DNA of 64,000 bases from Branchiostoma floridae. Lineage: Eukaryota; Chordata; Leptocardii; Amphioxiformes; Branchiostomatidae. The notes under the pieces were generated by a model. The model worked only from the letters and a program-made list of their open reading frames with translations. It ran no database searches and had not been told where the DNA came from. Location of the stretch: NCBI RefSeq assembly GCF_000003815.2, contig NC_049979.1, positions 25,371,899 to 25,435,898 of the forward strand, read 5' to 3'. Both the position numbers and the translations under genes were made by a program. Positions 47,101 to 59,841 of this stretch are shown here, in pieces (positions within the stretch are counted from its first letter, which is position 1; each line of letters opens with the position of its first letter).

Positions 47101-49150
47101 AGTACAAAGGAACATTGATAAAACAATGACACAAGAAATAGCCTATAACTAGTATAATACCCACATATCCCTACTTTTGTTTTTACAATTTTGAAGTGCA
47201 CATATCATTGAGAGCAAACAACAAAAACATCGGAAGATGGATACGATGACTTCACTGCAGACGGAGGTACTGTTCTGCTTCTGATTGTGTTCGCAAATAT
47301 TAGCCTCTACCAGGCTCCAGCGACCTGGGAAGCATGTTAGAGGCTACGCAAATATAACCCAAGATCCCGTTGATAGATTTGTTTGAATTGAATTTTGCAA
47401 CGTTGGTAGTTACTGAGGTCCCAACGAACCATGGAGATTTTGAGCACCGTTGCCGCCATGGCAGCATTTTCAGGTAATACATAATGAATGAATGAATTTA
47501 TTGCTCAGCAATCACACAAGGTACAATGTATGGCAACTTGCCATACAAGCAATAACAACTAATAGCTATACAAACAATAGTACTAAGAGGCTACATACAA
47601 AACAATAATAAAATATTATCGATAACAGAAGTATTGACCGACACCCTCATCTTGAAAGTAGGCAGGCCTTTTAATCTCCCGTAATATTTCCCGTAAAGCG
47701 TAGTCAGCTGCAGTGCATCTAACGTTAGCGTAATGCGAACCTAAAAATCCTCCGTAAAGCGTAGTCTGGCCTCCCATTTTTTCGTAAGCCCAATGAGGTT
47801 ATCTCTATATAACCGCCTTGGTAAGCCAAAGCGGAAACACGAGCATTGATCTGTTGTCATAAATTTTGGCTTAGTCAGAGAAGGTAAAGATTTTAATCTT
47901 TCTAAGGGAGCTACGATTTCCAGTACCATGCACTTCACATGGAGGATAACAATCCACGGCTGCCGCCACGGCTAGCTGCAAAAACGCTATGCGACTACTT
48001 TGTCTACATTTTTTGGGGCGACGCCTCTGGGGCTAGCATTCCCGGAAGTCTACTGGAATTTTTCCGCGCCTAGTTGCATCATCCCCTTGGAGGGCAATAA
48101 GTCGGGAATGGGTTGACGGATCGTCATGATATTTGGATTCGGAGATGCATATTCTGTGATGTTTTGTGCGTTTTTCTAAAGATTATGTTCTTTACCCATA
48201 TGTATTGGACCGTGACCAAATACTAGTAAAAGAAAAAGATGATACTGCATGTACCTTATTCCATTTATTTGTTTATTCACATGTATACCAAGGTTTACAA
48301 ACATCACATTGCAAAATACTGGAAGCAAAAATAACAAAGCTTAAGGATATGATAACGCTAGCGTTGTAGTTGTAAAGACTCACTACATACATAATAAAAA
48401 AAATTACAAAAAACGAATCAAACGAAAAACGAATCGCACGCTTCGACATATGAAGGCAAATAAGAGCCCGAGTCGAATCTATGAGGTGAAGTGAAAGTTT
48501 AAGTAAGAAGTTATCAAAATGGATTTAACTGAAATATGGAAAACAAACAAACCGAGTGGGAGTAGTGCTTGGGTGTTCTAAGAAACTGAATAAATGAATA
48601 ATATCAACCGAGTCACCATTGGACAGCCCTTGTGATATTGAAGTTCCAGCAGGTTAGTCGAAACGTTGGAAAGATTATAATGATGATCGATAATACGGTT
48701 ACTTACACTCGTCCATCGCGGGATTTTCAGAGGGTTGCGCGTATTTTTCACCTGAATGCTGTCCCTGTCACATATAAGCGATACTTTGTGCCTTGTGAAA
48801 TTGTTGTGCAATAAAGTTATTATCATAAGCGAGGCTCGGGCGATCGCCGCAGAATCGACGTCCGATTGATTTTCGCCAAATGTGACGGGTATAAGAATGC
48901 CCTTAATTCGCTGTGGTAAACCTGTCGTATGGCAACTGTGACCAATGTGACAATACTGTCATTCACTAGCCTGCATGGTTCCAACATGTCGAGTTAAGCC
49001 AGGCTTTCATACTCCCTTCTCACCAAACTAGTCTAGAGATGCTGACATTAAAACCGTCTGTAATTTGCACGGGTACCCTGTCAGATTCTTATCGAGGGCC
49101 ATGATTGGTCCTTCTGGATGGTTATTGATCACCCTCACCTCACAGACACA
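44161..49150. other. Intergenic region between CoREST and the transporter gene
   Basis: No open frame here resembles a known protein, and the short ones show no splice or family support. The region includes the 46-bp TIR element at 47301, CGTAAAGCGTAG-type repeat words at 47670-47790, an (AAC)n run near 47080 and LINE-tail sequence at 48798-48820. It should hold the CoREST promoter at its left edge and the transporter 3' end at its right edge. Confidence 0.5.
47301..47346. mobile_element. 46-bp minimal TIR element with 9-bp duplication
   Basis: It starts TAGCCTCTACCAGGCTCC and ends GTTAGAGGCTA. CGCAAATAT is duplicated exactly on both sides (47292-47300, 47347-47355). Same ends as the 153-bp element at 52376-52528. 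Confidence 0.75.
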
Positions 49151-52100
49151 TTACATTTCTTCGTCATTTCCTTCGAGCTCTTTTTCAACCTCGTAGGCTT
49201 CCATATTCCTGCGATTCCAGAAAAACATTGCAAGGCAAGCACAGAAGACGGACCAAGAGGCTAGAACGGTCTTTAGGATGGCCATGTAAGTGCTGAGTAA
49301 GGCGTTGTCATAGAGAAGACACGCCCCTCTTTTGTCACAGTTCCGGTCCCACAGCAGACACGCCTTGTCCACCAGAGCACCGTAGACAAGTGGAGCCGGA
49401 ACAGAGCCTACATGGGGTAGAAAAAAGTATGTGCATATCAATCAATTTGAAATATCTTTGGAGAAAAATACGTCAAAGCAGGTACTAGTAAAACAGTAAT
49501 GCCAAGTTTCATTCCCTGTCGTCCATTGGAAATAAGTCACGAAAACCTTTACAATTAACATTCAAAATATTAACGATGACACAGACGAGAGGACACCTAC
49601 CGAGCAGTACTCGAATGCTAGTGTCAATGCCGAGAGCAAATGATCGTTGATTCTGCTTAACACAGCTGGGGGAGAAAAACAAAGCATGAGTATTTAGGGA
49701 AATCCCCTTCAGCCGTCACTCAGAGGTGGCAGGCTTCGCCCGTATTACCAATATTGCCTTGCGAGTAGCATACGCAGGGACATCCAATGGCGAAACCACC
49801 TGTCTGGATGTACCCTGCTTTCTCAACCGTCACCCTAAGTTCCTGAACGCCCTGCTTATAAATATTGATGAGCTTAACCTTATATATGCGAGATCCCCTT
49901 TGAAAACTGAAAGGTCTATTCTCTGATTGGCTGACAGCTGGTTTGTGGCAACGCCCACAGGAACTAAAAGTGACGGTTGAGAAAGCAGGGCACATCCAGA
50001 CAGGCGGTTTCACCGTTGGATGTCCCTGCGTAGGAGGATGTGCGAGTAGGTCAGAGACACATGACGTTCTAGCAAATAGACAGATGTGCCAAAACAACAG
50101 ACTGTCGATGGAGTGAAAATGTGTCTATTCCGACATTGTTATCCTTGCAACTATACAAATTAGATACATTATGATACCGTTTTTCTGAATCCCCCACAAA
50201 ATCATGTTGGCAAAGTCAGTAGTTAGTTAGCAGTATTGCAATACGGCTTCGCTACGGCTTGCATTTATTTTGGGTCAAGGACACTGGGTCACCCCTGTTC
50301 TTCTTGATTGGTTTAAGTTCATAGGTTTGATGTTTGAGGCTAACGCCTGAATCTCCCTCATACACGGCACCATCCGAAATGATGAATGCATGCAATCCCT
50401 GACAACATGTGCGAGATGTCGACTTCTATTACTGTATCATAATGGTCAAATTGCCGTTGACAAAAATATTTGAGGAGATTTTGTGTCCATGACGATGTGG
50501 TCTTCAAGAAATAACACCTGGTTCTGGTCATCTGGCCCCTTTGTTATCACATCATCATCATCATCGCGGGCTGCTTCCCCAGACCAAGTCCGCCCTCTCC
50601 TTCCAGACATCTCTCTCCCCCATAGCTTTCTTTATATCGTCGACCCGCAGCCCCACATCACGAGCAAGCTGGTCTATGTAGGTTAGGGTCTCATTGATGA
50701 GTTTCTTCTTCCCATAGACTTCTATGTTATAATTCGTGGTTTACACGGGCGCGTTCATAATGAAGTTACGTGAAATTTTAGCAGATTTATTCTATGTTGA
50801 GCACATTTACCCTTTATCGTGGGAAAAATTGCTAACGTCAAATAGATACCAGTGTTTTTTGTATAGCAATTACAAACTACGATTAGTCAATCCCCACAAA
50901 AGGCACCTTTTCGCTTCTAGTGTACAAGCGCACCACTCAGAACCTAGGACTGTATACCTCCGACCTAGCGCACGTCTGCAAAACTTTACCTACTAATTTC
51001 TTCAGTTACAAACAAGCTTTTACTAATCTGACTTTTGAGATCAGTTCAGCTGGCTAAAAGGGAATTTCTCACCGCTAAAAACACACGTCCATGCAGCCGT
51101 TTATTTTTTGGCTCGGATCTCTCAGTTTAGGTACATGTACCCACTCGTAGTAATACAAATGTACATCAATGAGACCTTAGTCGAGGTCGCTCAGGACAAG
51201 GAGGTTAAAAATCGTGATTTTTAACCTCCTTGCTCAGGATAACTATAAATACTTCACCTCAGCATGATAACCACTCTCGGAGCGTTATCCATGCCAATCC
51301 CCATCGCGAAGACAGCCAGGAGAAACATCGCCAACGGAAGCAGAGTACAGCCGTTGGAGCAGCGACCTGAAGTCGCCGAAAACCGCTCACCTCTCGTCTG
51401 GTTTCCGACATGGCAGTGACACGATGTGTATTGCTGCGTACAGGTGTTCAATAAATGTTAGCTCTCACATGCATGCAAAAATCGGGACGGGGATCCATCT
51501 TATCAAGTTTTGAGATGATAAAATGTCAATTTAGATTGTACTTTCGAATTGTGTCCGCTTAAAATCATTACTATTAATACAATGTTAAAATTATAAAGTA
51601 CATGTAATTGACATGTATGATATCACAACAAACCATACAGACCTTATTAACCGAAAGACATACTCATATCGACAAGACAAGAGCCTTCCCAATTGCTTCA
51701 TCGGAAACGGAAGAAAACAGAAGAATTTTGAAATATCACTTAAGTCTTCTTTCGAATAACTGCTGAGTGCCGACCGGCACATGACCTTACGGAAGTGTCA
51801 TGTGACCAACGAGTCAAACACGGATGGCTGGAAGTCGGTATCGTCCCCCGTCCTAGTTGCAATTCGTCAAGAATAACGATCCCCTGAAGTAATGTCGACT
51901 GACCTGTTCCTGTGAGACGTTCCGACATCCCGCGAGACAAGGCGAGAAGTACTCCACACCGTTCTCTCCGCATACGGGGTTGTAAGCTGGCGGGCAGGGG
52001 CAGACCTGGTTACAGGGGGACTCCAACGCATCTACACCGACAATCGGGGTGCGGGGCATCGACCTATCACAACATTCAACAGGGCCATCGTCTCATTGCC

Positions 52101-55100
52101 ATCCGTATCATTTAGAGTGGTCACGTACTTACAATTTCCCTATCCTAGTTTAGGTCCCACTCTGCTGAAGGCTCTGACTCAATAGCTTATATTTGCCCTT
52201 GGGACAAGTCATAAGAAATTGTAAAATACTTGCAGGGCTGTTGAGATTTTGAAGTTTCCCTTTCACACCCTTAATAGATGTGAAAAGACTGGTACATCAC
52301 TGTCATGGGCCAAGTTTCGTTCCTCCTAAGCCAAGGGAAATAATTCTTCAAGGAGCAAACCGAATATCTTTTCACTAGCCTCTACCAGGCTCCGTGGATC
52401 GGTAGAATCATTATCTTCACGTGAGGAAACGTACTCTTCTGGCCGGCTAACTCCCCTAGCGTACTATAGACTCTATTTTTCCAATTTCTACAATTAGACC
52501 ACCGATCCACGAAGCCTGGTAGAGGCTATCTTTTCACCATGTCCCACTAATATCTAGGCAGCTCGCTTTACGAGGACAAAAAGTTAAGTTACGACATGTA
52601 CAGCGACAATGAACCTATAGCTTTGAGTATCATTACCCATGTGCAATTTCAGCTTCCAATTTATATACTGATTCGCCTTTCGTACAGCCCTGTTTAGACC
52701 AACAATGTCCTTACCCGTTCCCATACGGAATTGTCACTCCTGCCATGTTGGTGTTTGGGCAGCGAACGAGGAAGGCAACAGGCAGCGCGAACAAAAAGGC
52801 GGTTGCAATCGAAACAAGCTTCAGAGATCCGGTCACCCCCATCTTGTACTTCTTCATGATGACTCCTCCCATGACTGACCCAAGGATACCAGCTAGAACT
52901 ATGCTTAAACCTTGAAGACATTCAGGGGAGAAATACATACATTTATTTATCTATTCATTCATTCATTTATTTATTTGTTCAGCTGTATACATGGATGCCC
53001 AACTCGCCATAGGCTATTGCTAAGGGCTAATCCTGGGAGAGAAAATACATGTTACATATAAAATCACTAACATTAGCTGGGAGACAACAATGGTTACAAA
53101 TTTATTTATTCATTTACATCGAATATTACAATATGTACACATTTAAGATCACATAGTATGAGGTAGTACATGTACTGACATTAAGCAACAGAGAAATACA
53201 TATTTACTACTAGTAAACAGCTAATGCGCTAACGCAGTTCTAACCTCTGATTGGCTCCTGAGAGAAGAAGTAGAAATCAAAAGAAAAAACCAGCAGAAAC
53301 AATATGTTTTTTTTTTCTGCTACAGAAAAGTTTTTCCGGTGGAAAAAAAGACGTCCTACCTGTGACGATGGAAGCAGAGCCGGCCGTCATGGAGAATTGG
53401 TTTTCAACGTACTTGATGCCAAACGTGTTGAGACCAGTGATGCACATGTTGACAGAGATGCCCGTTAATACCGTGAACATGTATGTTGGATTTGTGCACA
53501 GGACCCAGACCTGCTTGAAGAAGTCGAGGACTCCTAGTAATCCTTTAGCCTTGCTCGCATCCTCTTCTCTCTCCTCTGGTACACTTTTGATCCCCTTTTC
53601 TATGGTTTCGGTCTCTTTGGCTACGTGTTTAGGGAAGATACGAGGGTTTTTCAGAAAGAGGGGTCCGTAACGCCGAATTTAAGCGACATACCATGTGACA
53701 TAACTACAAACTATAAAGCCTTCTATCAATGTCCAACAAATTAGACTTTTTTTGTCGTGATTTTTGTGACTGTGTGCCATCGGGGCTCCCTCAGATGGGA
53801 CACAGGCTGGTCATTTTCTTGCGAGCGTCGCCTTTTTGAACACCAGCAGTACTAGTAAGTAAGGGATTCTCCTTTAGGGAAACATGGACAATTCAGCTGC
53901 AACCAGAGATGTTCATTGCAAAGTTATAGAGCTCTCAGCCCTGCCTTTAATTTGAGACAAAAAGACCCACTTTTTATGGATAGAAGGTGTTGAAGTATGA
54001 GTTATGCCCGGTCTTGCTTCACAGTTACTACTAAACTAAGAATCACTTCTAACGAATAAACAATCCGCTCTCGAAAGAAATAACTCTTGGAGAAAAGTGG
54101 GCGGCGTCAGAGATGCATTCCTTGCGTATCGTGCTTTTTTAAATTAACTACTTTCTGCAACAAATCACGTGACGAGATCATTGAAAAGTGATCCTTAAAA
54201 ACACTAAATGCTGGTTGACTTCAAGAATCGATTGCAAGATTTTCTTTCCATTCTATTTTGTTGGATAGTTTCTTTTACCTGATATTTTCTCAGGCAATCC
54301 CAGTATCCACGGAGCAGTCAAAACTACGGCTACGGCAAGTGGAGGAAACCCCAGCCACCAGGCACCCAGCCATCGTGCATCTTCTGATCCGTCTGAAGGG
54401 CTGGATTGAGCATTTTCATTACGTGCATCGTAAGGTCATATTCTGACTATAGTATGTGGTCAAATCGAGCGTGTGCTCATTTGCATATTCGTGACGACAT
54501 AAATGCGACAGTAACCCACAAACATGGAGACAGCTATCTGCATCTCATTGAATGAGGCACAGGCGTTTGCAAAAATCCTAGAGATTTCTAACCCTCTGTC
54601 CAGAGTTAATTGAAGACGAATATCACTTTATGATTGTATGTCCTAAATATTCTGATATACGACATTCCCTGTACACAAGGCTGTCATCTTATACACAAGG
54701 ATTTATCTCAATGGACCTGAAGTGCAAATTAAAGTACATTATGACATGTGACAATCCCTGCATGGCAGATATAGGAAATATATCAATGAAGGTTTGGATA
54801 TTAGAAACTCCTCAACTGATTGTAAAAGCTTCCAATGATTATAAGAAGCTTATCCCATACTACAACTCCTGTATTAGTTAAGCTATAGAACTGTAGTTAT
54901 GTAGATGCCATACTTTGTACCTCGTACAATTGTTGTGCAATAAAGTTATATATCTAAACTCTATAAACATCTATAGTGTGTAACGTTATAGCTGGCAGAA
55001 GAGAATGCCAGAAAAATACATGCAATTAAGGAGCAAACTCGGGCTGACAAACTATGGAACTCTGTCAATCACCAACTCCACACAGAATGACTTGCATCAT

Positions 55101-58100
55101 CACACACCTAGGCATGCCCCTACTCTTTTTCGAAAGGTGTGGTGGGTTCTTTAGCGTGCTTGGGGTGTGACTCTTCTCAAATATGGGACCTCCATGTAAC
55201 GTCCTATCCGAGGGACGTCTCTAGTCGAAGCTAGGTACATTGTACTTACTTTCACCTGAGTGAAGTCGTGCAAAGTCGTCACAAGATCGGTGACACGGCA
55301 GGATTCTCGGGCCTGAGCCCACGCAATCACAATCTCTATAAGTTATAACGCTAGATCACCTTTATCCGCGGGGTAACCTATATCCGTCATTTCTTCAAAC
55401 AGGGTATCTCGGTATGTTAAGTCGACGGACGGTGCAATATTTTAAAGATACAATATTTTTATGCAGTTTGAAACCACCGTCCTTTGACTTGATTTTCCTA
55501 AAATACCATTTTTTATAACAACGGATAAAGGTTATCCCCGCGGATAAAGGTGAACTTGCGTTATATACGATATACAGTAGTAACAAGGGCATTGTGGAAT
55601 GCATCCTTACGGAATACTCCCAGGTTTGTCGAAGTCGATATAAACCCTCAGAAGCTGACCAGTGACAATAAACCCTAATGCTCCGGCTGCTCCTTTGAAG
55701 GCATTAAGAATACCTGAAACCGAGAAGGGACAAAAATTGGTTCATATTTAAAACATACGGGAGCGTTAAACGTTTATTTAGAGTGTGTTTAGGTCAACAT
55801 CTAGTAGTATATTCTCACATCTGCACCGGTGCACGTGGGGGTGTAGCCCAGGTCGGGCTCTGACGCCATACATTTGTCAGATGAGACTGTCGGATTGGGG
55901 GAGGGGTACCTGCCAGTGTTTTTGAACCAAAACATAGGTTCTCGTTATGCCGCTAAATGTCAGTTATACCACTTCCTTCCTGGTACCCCCCCCCCCCCAC
56001 ACACACACAAACTCACGAATTTACCGTCATGAACGGTAAGGAGAACCATCATGGCAACATCACTCAACGTTAAGGTGCGCTCCCACCGCACTTGTGTCAA
56101 GCTTGCGTCACTGCGTGGTTCGTTCACTGCGTCACTGTTTTGTTATTTTCTCCGATTTTTTATAATCTAGATAATGCGTAATACGCAAAAGTATGACTTA
56201 GAAGACCACAAAATACACAAAAAGAAAGACAATTCGTCATTTATCTCTGAAATTCGTTGAGTATCTTTCGAACCCCGGAGTGACGCAAGCTTGACACAAG
56301 TGCGGTGGGAGCGCACCTTTAGTGTTTACAGTGAACAACTCACCTAGATAAAACCCGCCCGAGCCCGCTGGTGCAGTGCTTTCGAGGATGTCACTTCCAA
56401 AGACGTAAATGGTCAGACCTCCGAGCGCGTTCAAGCACTGTGCTATGAGTACAATAATGACAAACGAAAAAACAATTATGCCTAGCCAGTGGTGAAGGTA
56501 CCGTTATAGCTAAGGGCACAAATCGCCGTACGTGCAAATACGTGCTGTCTATGTGCAAAAACGTGGGCAATCTTTTGAGGTCCGTTAGTGGTAATACCCC
56601 CGTCACAATAGGCGAAAATCTACCGGAAGACTAGTCTACGAGCTCTAAATGACATTTTCGTGAGTAAGACGTCCGGTGTTCTCACGATCATCTTGCGATT
56701 TTTAGGGATCGCCGGCGATTTTCAGGGGTCGTACGACGGTCGCGGTGCAGCCAAACATGTTCTTAACATAAGCGACAAGTCGCAGGAGATCTCTGAGATC
56801 GTAGAGATCGTTACCGAGTCGCAGATCGTGCGTGTAATCCGTGCGTACCTTACAAGGGTATCGTTTGACATTCGATTGATAGTCGTGCGTCAATCCAGCA
56901 CAGACCTGGTTATTAATCATCGAGCGCAAATCGGATGGCGAACGCCCGTCAGTCGGGCGACGTTCGGACGACGTTCGCCCGACGTCCGTTAGTTGACAAA
57001 TATTGAATGTCTGGGAATGTGAGGGTAATTCTGAAATTGTGGCCCCTGTCGAAGTATGCAGGCTGCCTTTATGAAACAATTTCTTTTCATTCGTCATTTC
57101 TATTATGCCCGCGCATTCCGTTGGTTAAAATGATTACGACAACAAAAGAAACAACATTTATCGATATCTTGCCTTTCTGCGAGGAACGTTTTGTGTTACC
57201 TTGTCCGCGGGCAAGAGGTCATGGGAGGTTCATTATCATTGTTCACAGACGATCGCACGAGCCACGCTTATATGTGACGGGGACAGTCTTTGGGCGAAAA
57301 ATACGCAAGACCATCCTAAAATCAGCCGACCTTCCTGCGATCGCAAAGTACGTCCGAAGATCGTATATAATGTGACGGGGATATAAGTACCGCCTCCTTA
57401 CGAGCTCGTAGGGAATCCGACGAATTTGGTAGTACGCAGACACGCCGTAGAACTTTACGTGCAGACAAAACTTTGTGTGCCATTGGGCTGCGGATTGGCC
57501 TCCCCGTACGTGCCGTATGGGCGACGCGCCTGCCCTGTACAGCCTGAACATTTTCAGAAATACGTGGCGGACGTGGCCTTCCCAAAAAACGTACGGACAA
57601 ATTGCACGTACGGCGGGTTGTGCCCTTAGCTTATCACGCATTTATAGAGCTTATCCTGATTTTTGTAAGAATTCCAAACATTCCCTGTTTGTTTATTTGT
57701 TTGTTTTTTCGTTTATTGGACATTCCATGTCAAAATGGATGGTAAGCTTGTATGGTGGCCTTGTCTACACTCGGCAAAATTATTGTGAATAAATCAACTT
57801 CTTGTGCCAATTCGAATCGACTCGAATTGATTTTCTCTGACTGTGAAAAGCCCGGTTCGGGATAGAATCGAGTTGATCCAATCTGGATTGGATCTGGTAA
57901 ATCTGCCAGGAGATTAGTCCTCGGGAAGGACTGCCTCGGCTGCTTGGTCCTGTTTGGCTGCCGAACAGATTCTCTGTCGGACATGGCAAGGGTAAGTACA
58001 GAAGAGACTATAAAACGAAGAGAATGTGATTCAGGACTTACCAAAAAGAAAGACGAAAAGAAAGTCAGAGAGACCTCGTTCCTCCTTAACGCAGGCCGTG

Positions 58101-59422
58101 AAGGTGGTGTTAGATGCGGGGTCACACGTCACTCTCACCGCCTCGCCATAGTTGTGCGGCCCTACGATGAAATGTGGAAGACTGTACAGCAAATGCCCCA
58201 GTCCGAGCAAGAAGGTGCCCGCTGCTATCCCCTGGATTTTCCCTCGCCTGGTCTTGACAATGAAGGTGAGCAGGAGAGCTGCTACCGCGTGCGCCACATC
58301 GTAAATGGTTGACACGAGGCCTAGAACAAAGTTAAGTTTAACTTTAAGGTTTTGAATTGTTTCACGTCATTTTCTTCAAAGATTGATCATGGTAAGAAAC
58401 TTCACACACGGAGGGAACTGTCCGTAGGGAAGAATCCTCCAAACAACCAAACCATGCCAAAGGGGAATTTTCTTGTATTGCTATGACCATGAATTAAAAC
58501 CATGAACGTATTTGCAAAGTCACCTAAAAACGTTAACCAAGAATAGGACAAGGATCGCGGACCTGCGAACATTGACCGATCGCGATCTCTAAAACTCGCT
58601 CAATGATGGAGAGAACACTGCCGAAATGGTCATTTGGTGGTCTCGATCTCATACACGACGGCAGATTGATTTTGCTGCTGTGCACGTGACAGGTGCATGA
58701 CGAAGGCAGCGTATAAGTTGCTCAATTTTGGCTAGTATGGAAATTTAGAACTATGGTATTAAGGCCACAGCAAATATTGTTTATGGATGACGCCAGAGCG
58801 ACCATTGATCTTCGCCTGATCTAGAAAGAAAATTCCCCTCTGGAGTCAGTAAGCATGACTAGAAAGTAACAACATTGGATAATCGTGTGGTAGTAGCCTT
58901 GATTGACATTAGTGAGGAACATTTTGCCATGACTTGTAGCAGTGACTAGAGTTGTCAACTTTTAGGTGATACCAGTCTACCACACTAGTGTCACTTTGTA
59001 CACCTCTTAAATATTGAATAAAAAGATTTGGTGGCTGTGATGTCGTGTTTTGCCGCTATAACTCTTGTTACAACGTTTATGTGGTTTATTCTGAAAATCT
59101 ACATATCGTCTAAATATCAAGATATCTTGTTTTTATTCGCCCTCTCTCAATCCTTTTGTAGTCTGCAGAGGATGCCATCCATAAAATCTACCTGCAGTGC
59201 CTTAAGTCTATGAAATACGGATCTAACCTGACTTGGAGCTTGGAAGTTGATATCGTTTCTCGATTGTAGAGATGGTGGCTCCTATCATACCTCCATGCGT
59301 CATGTTCTCGGCCACGGTGCAAATAACCAAGAGGACCATCATTCCCTGGACGGTGCCAAAGAACTGAAAATAATCGGGCCTGAATTTTCCCCAACCGAAC
59401 CTCTCCTGGTAGACAGTGTCAT
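49151..59422 (-). CDS. Organic anion transporter (SLCO/OATP family), 5' exon missing
   Basis: OATPs are 12-helix plasma-membrane carriers that take up bile salts, steroid conjugates, thyroid hormones and similar organic anions. Minus-strand exons: 59228-59422, 58042-58320, 56344-56442, 55618-55713, 54279-54392, 53360-53620, 52715-52910, 51904-52063, 51258-51433, 49601-49665, 49151-49407. After two leading bases they give 632 codons including the stop. Family signs: MIGATISTIEKRYQLPSS, a DARWLGAWWLGF motif in the sixth helix region, FSMTAGSASIVTG, a Kazal-type Cys-rich loop, FALGIDTSIRVLLGSVPAPL and CLLWDRNCDKRGACLLYD. The usual length is about 640-720, so only a short N-terminus is missing; it may lie beyond the LINE or outside the window. 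The subfamily cannot be told by eye. Confidence 0.92.
49769..50041. mobile_element. Long-arm foldback element with 8-bp duplication
   Basis: Arms of roughly 70 bp (for example TACGCAGGGACATCCAATGG on the left, with its complement at the right end at 50012-50031) fold back on each other. They continue through CTGCTTTCTCAACCGTCAC. GCGAGTAG is present directly outside both ends (49761-49768, 50042-50049). It lies in a transporter intron. Confidence 0.75.
51197..51232. repeat. Perfect 17-bp stem hairpin
   Basis: CAAGGAGGTTAAAAATC is followed after 2 nt by its exact complement. The AAGGAGGTTAA word also ends the 5S-derived SINE at 5092. It lies in a transporter intron, just upstream (in transcription) of exon 51258-51433's donor. 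Confidence 0.7.
51904..52063 (-). other. Kazal-like Cys-rich loop exon of the transporter
   Basis: This exon encodes SPCNQVCPCPPAYNPVCGEN followed by GVEYFSPCLAGC, the large extracellular loop between helices 9 and 10 in OATPs. Further cysteines follow in the next exon (CHCH, GRCSNGC). It starts with one nucleotide completing Gly and ends in phase 0. Confidence 0.9.
52376..52528. mobile_element. 153-bp TIR element with 9-bp duplication
   Basis: The inverted ends TAGCCTCTACCAGGCTCCGT and the complement of CGAAGCCTGGTAGAGGCTA are flanked by TCTTTTCAC on both sides (52367-52375, 52529-52537). Same family as 47301-47346 and, by ends and duplication length, 32118-32538. Transporter intron. Confidence 0.85.
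54585..54950 (+). pseudogene. LINE reverse-transcriptase C-terminal remnant and 3' tail
   Basis: The plus strand encodes LIEDEYHFMIVCPKYSDIRH and continues to YNSCIS-stop near 54881, the His/Cys-rich tail usual at the end of LINE reverse transcriptases. The 3' tail ends in ACAATTGTTGTGCAATAAAG, seen again at 48798 and 63852. The element is a short 5'-truncated copy in a transporter intron. Confidence 0.6.
56073..56318. mobile_element. Harbinger-like MITE
   Basis: The arms AGGTGCGCTCCCACCGCACT and the complementary right end ending GCGCACCT (about 40 bp, nearly perfect) are flanked by TTA (56070-56072, 56319-56321). A 3-bp TTA duplication fits PIF/Harbinger. Transporter intron. Confidence 0.75.
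56597..57380. repeat. GC-rich repeat with CCCCGTCACA ends
   Basis: CCCCGTCACA at 56597 and TGTGACGGGG ending 57380 form inverted ends. An inner block around 57266-57330 (GCTTATATGTGACGGGGACAG, GCGAAAAATACGC) recurs in reverse near 48718-48785. The several open frames here are short and overlapping and are not taken as genes. Confidence 0.45.
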
Positions 59423-59841
59423 CTGACAAATAAGAAAGGCAGAGGAAGAACAACAACATCTATTATCTGACAAAGCGCTTTGATGAGATACAAACAATCG
59501 ATTGTATAACGGTTTAGCAACATCAACTCTTATAATTCCCCCAGATATCTTAAGACCTAAATGCATTAATCTGCTATCCCTATGAAACATATGAGCTTGG
59601 CCTCTGGCCTCCAATAGCCTTATCATGTATTTGCAGCAGTATTTGATAGGCTGCCGATGATTTTGAATCGCAATGTTGTTCTGCAAATTTTGTATTTGTC
59701 AACCTGTCATGCTACGTCGTCATCAATTGTGTTATCATCTATGTACGTGGTATTTTAATGTCATCATCGAGGAAGAGTAAAGTAGATCATCTAGTCTAAT
59801 GGCTTTAGAATAAACATTAACATCAACATTGACCGAAATAT

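Noticed and set aside
56660-57792. Several overlapping 100-130 codon frames on both strands
   Set aside because: They lie in GC-rich repeat DNA, overlap each other in many frames and have no recognisable domain.
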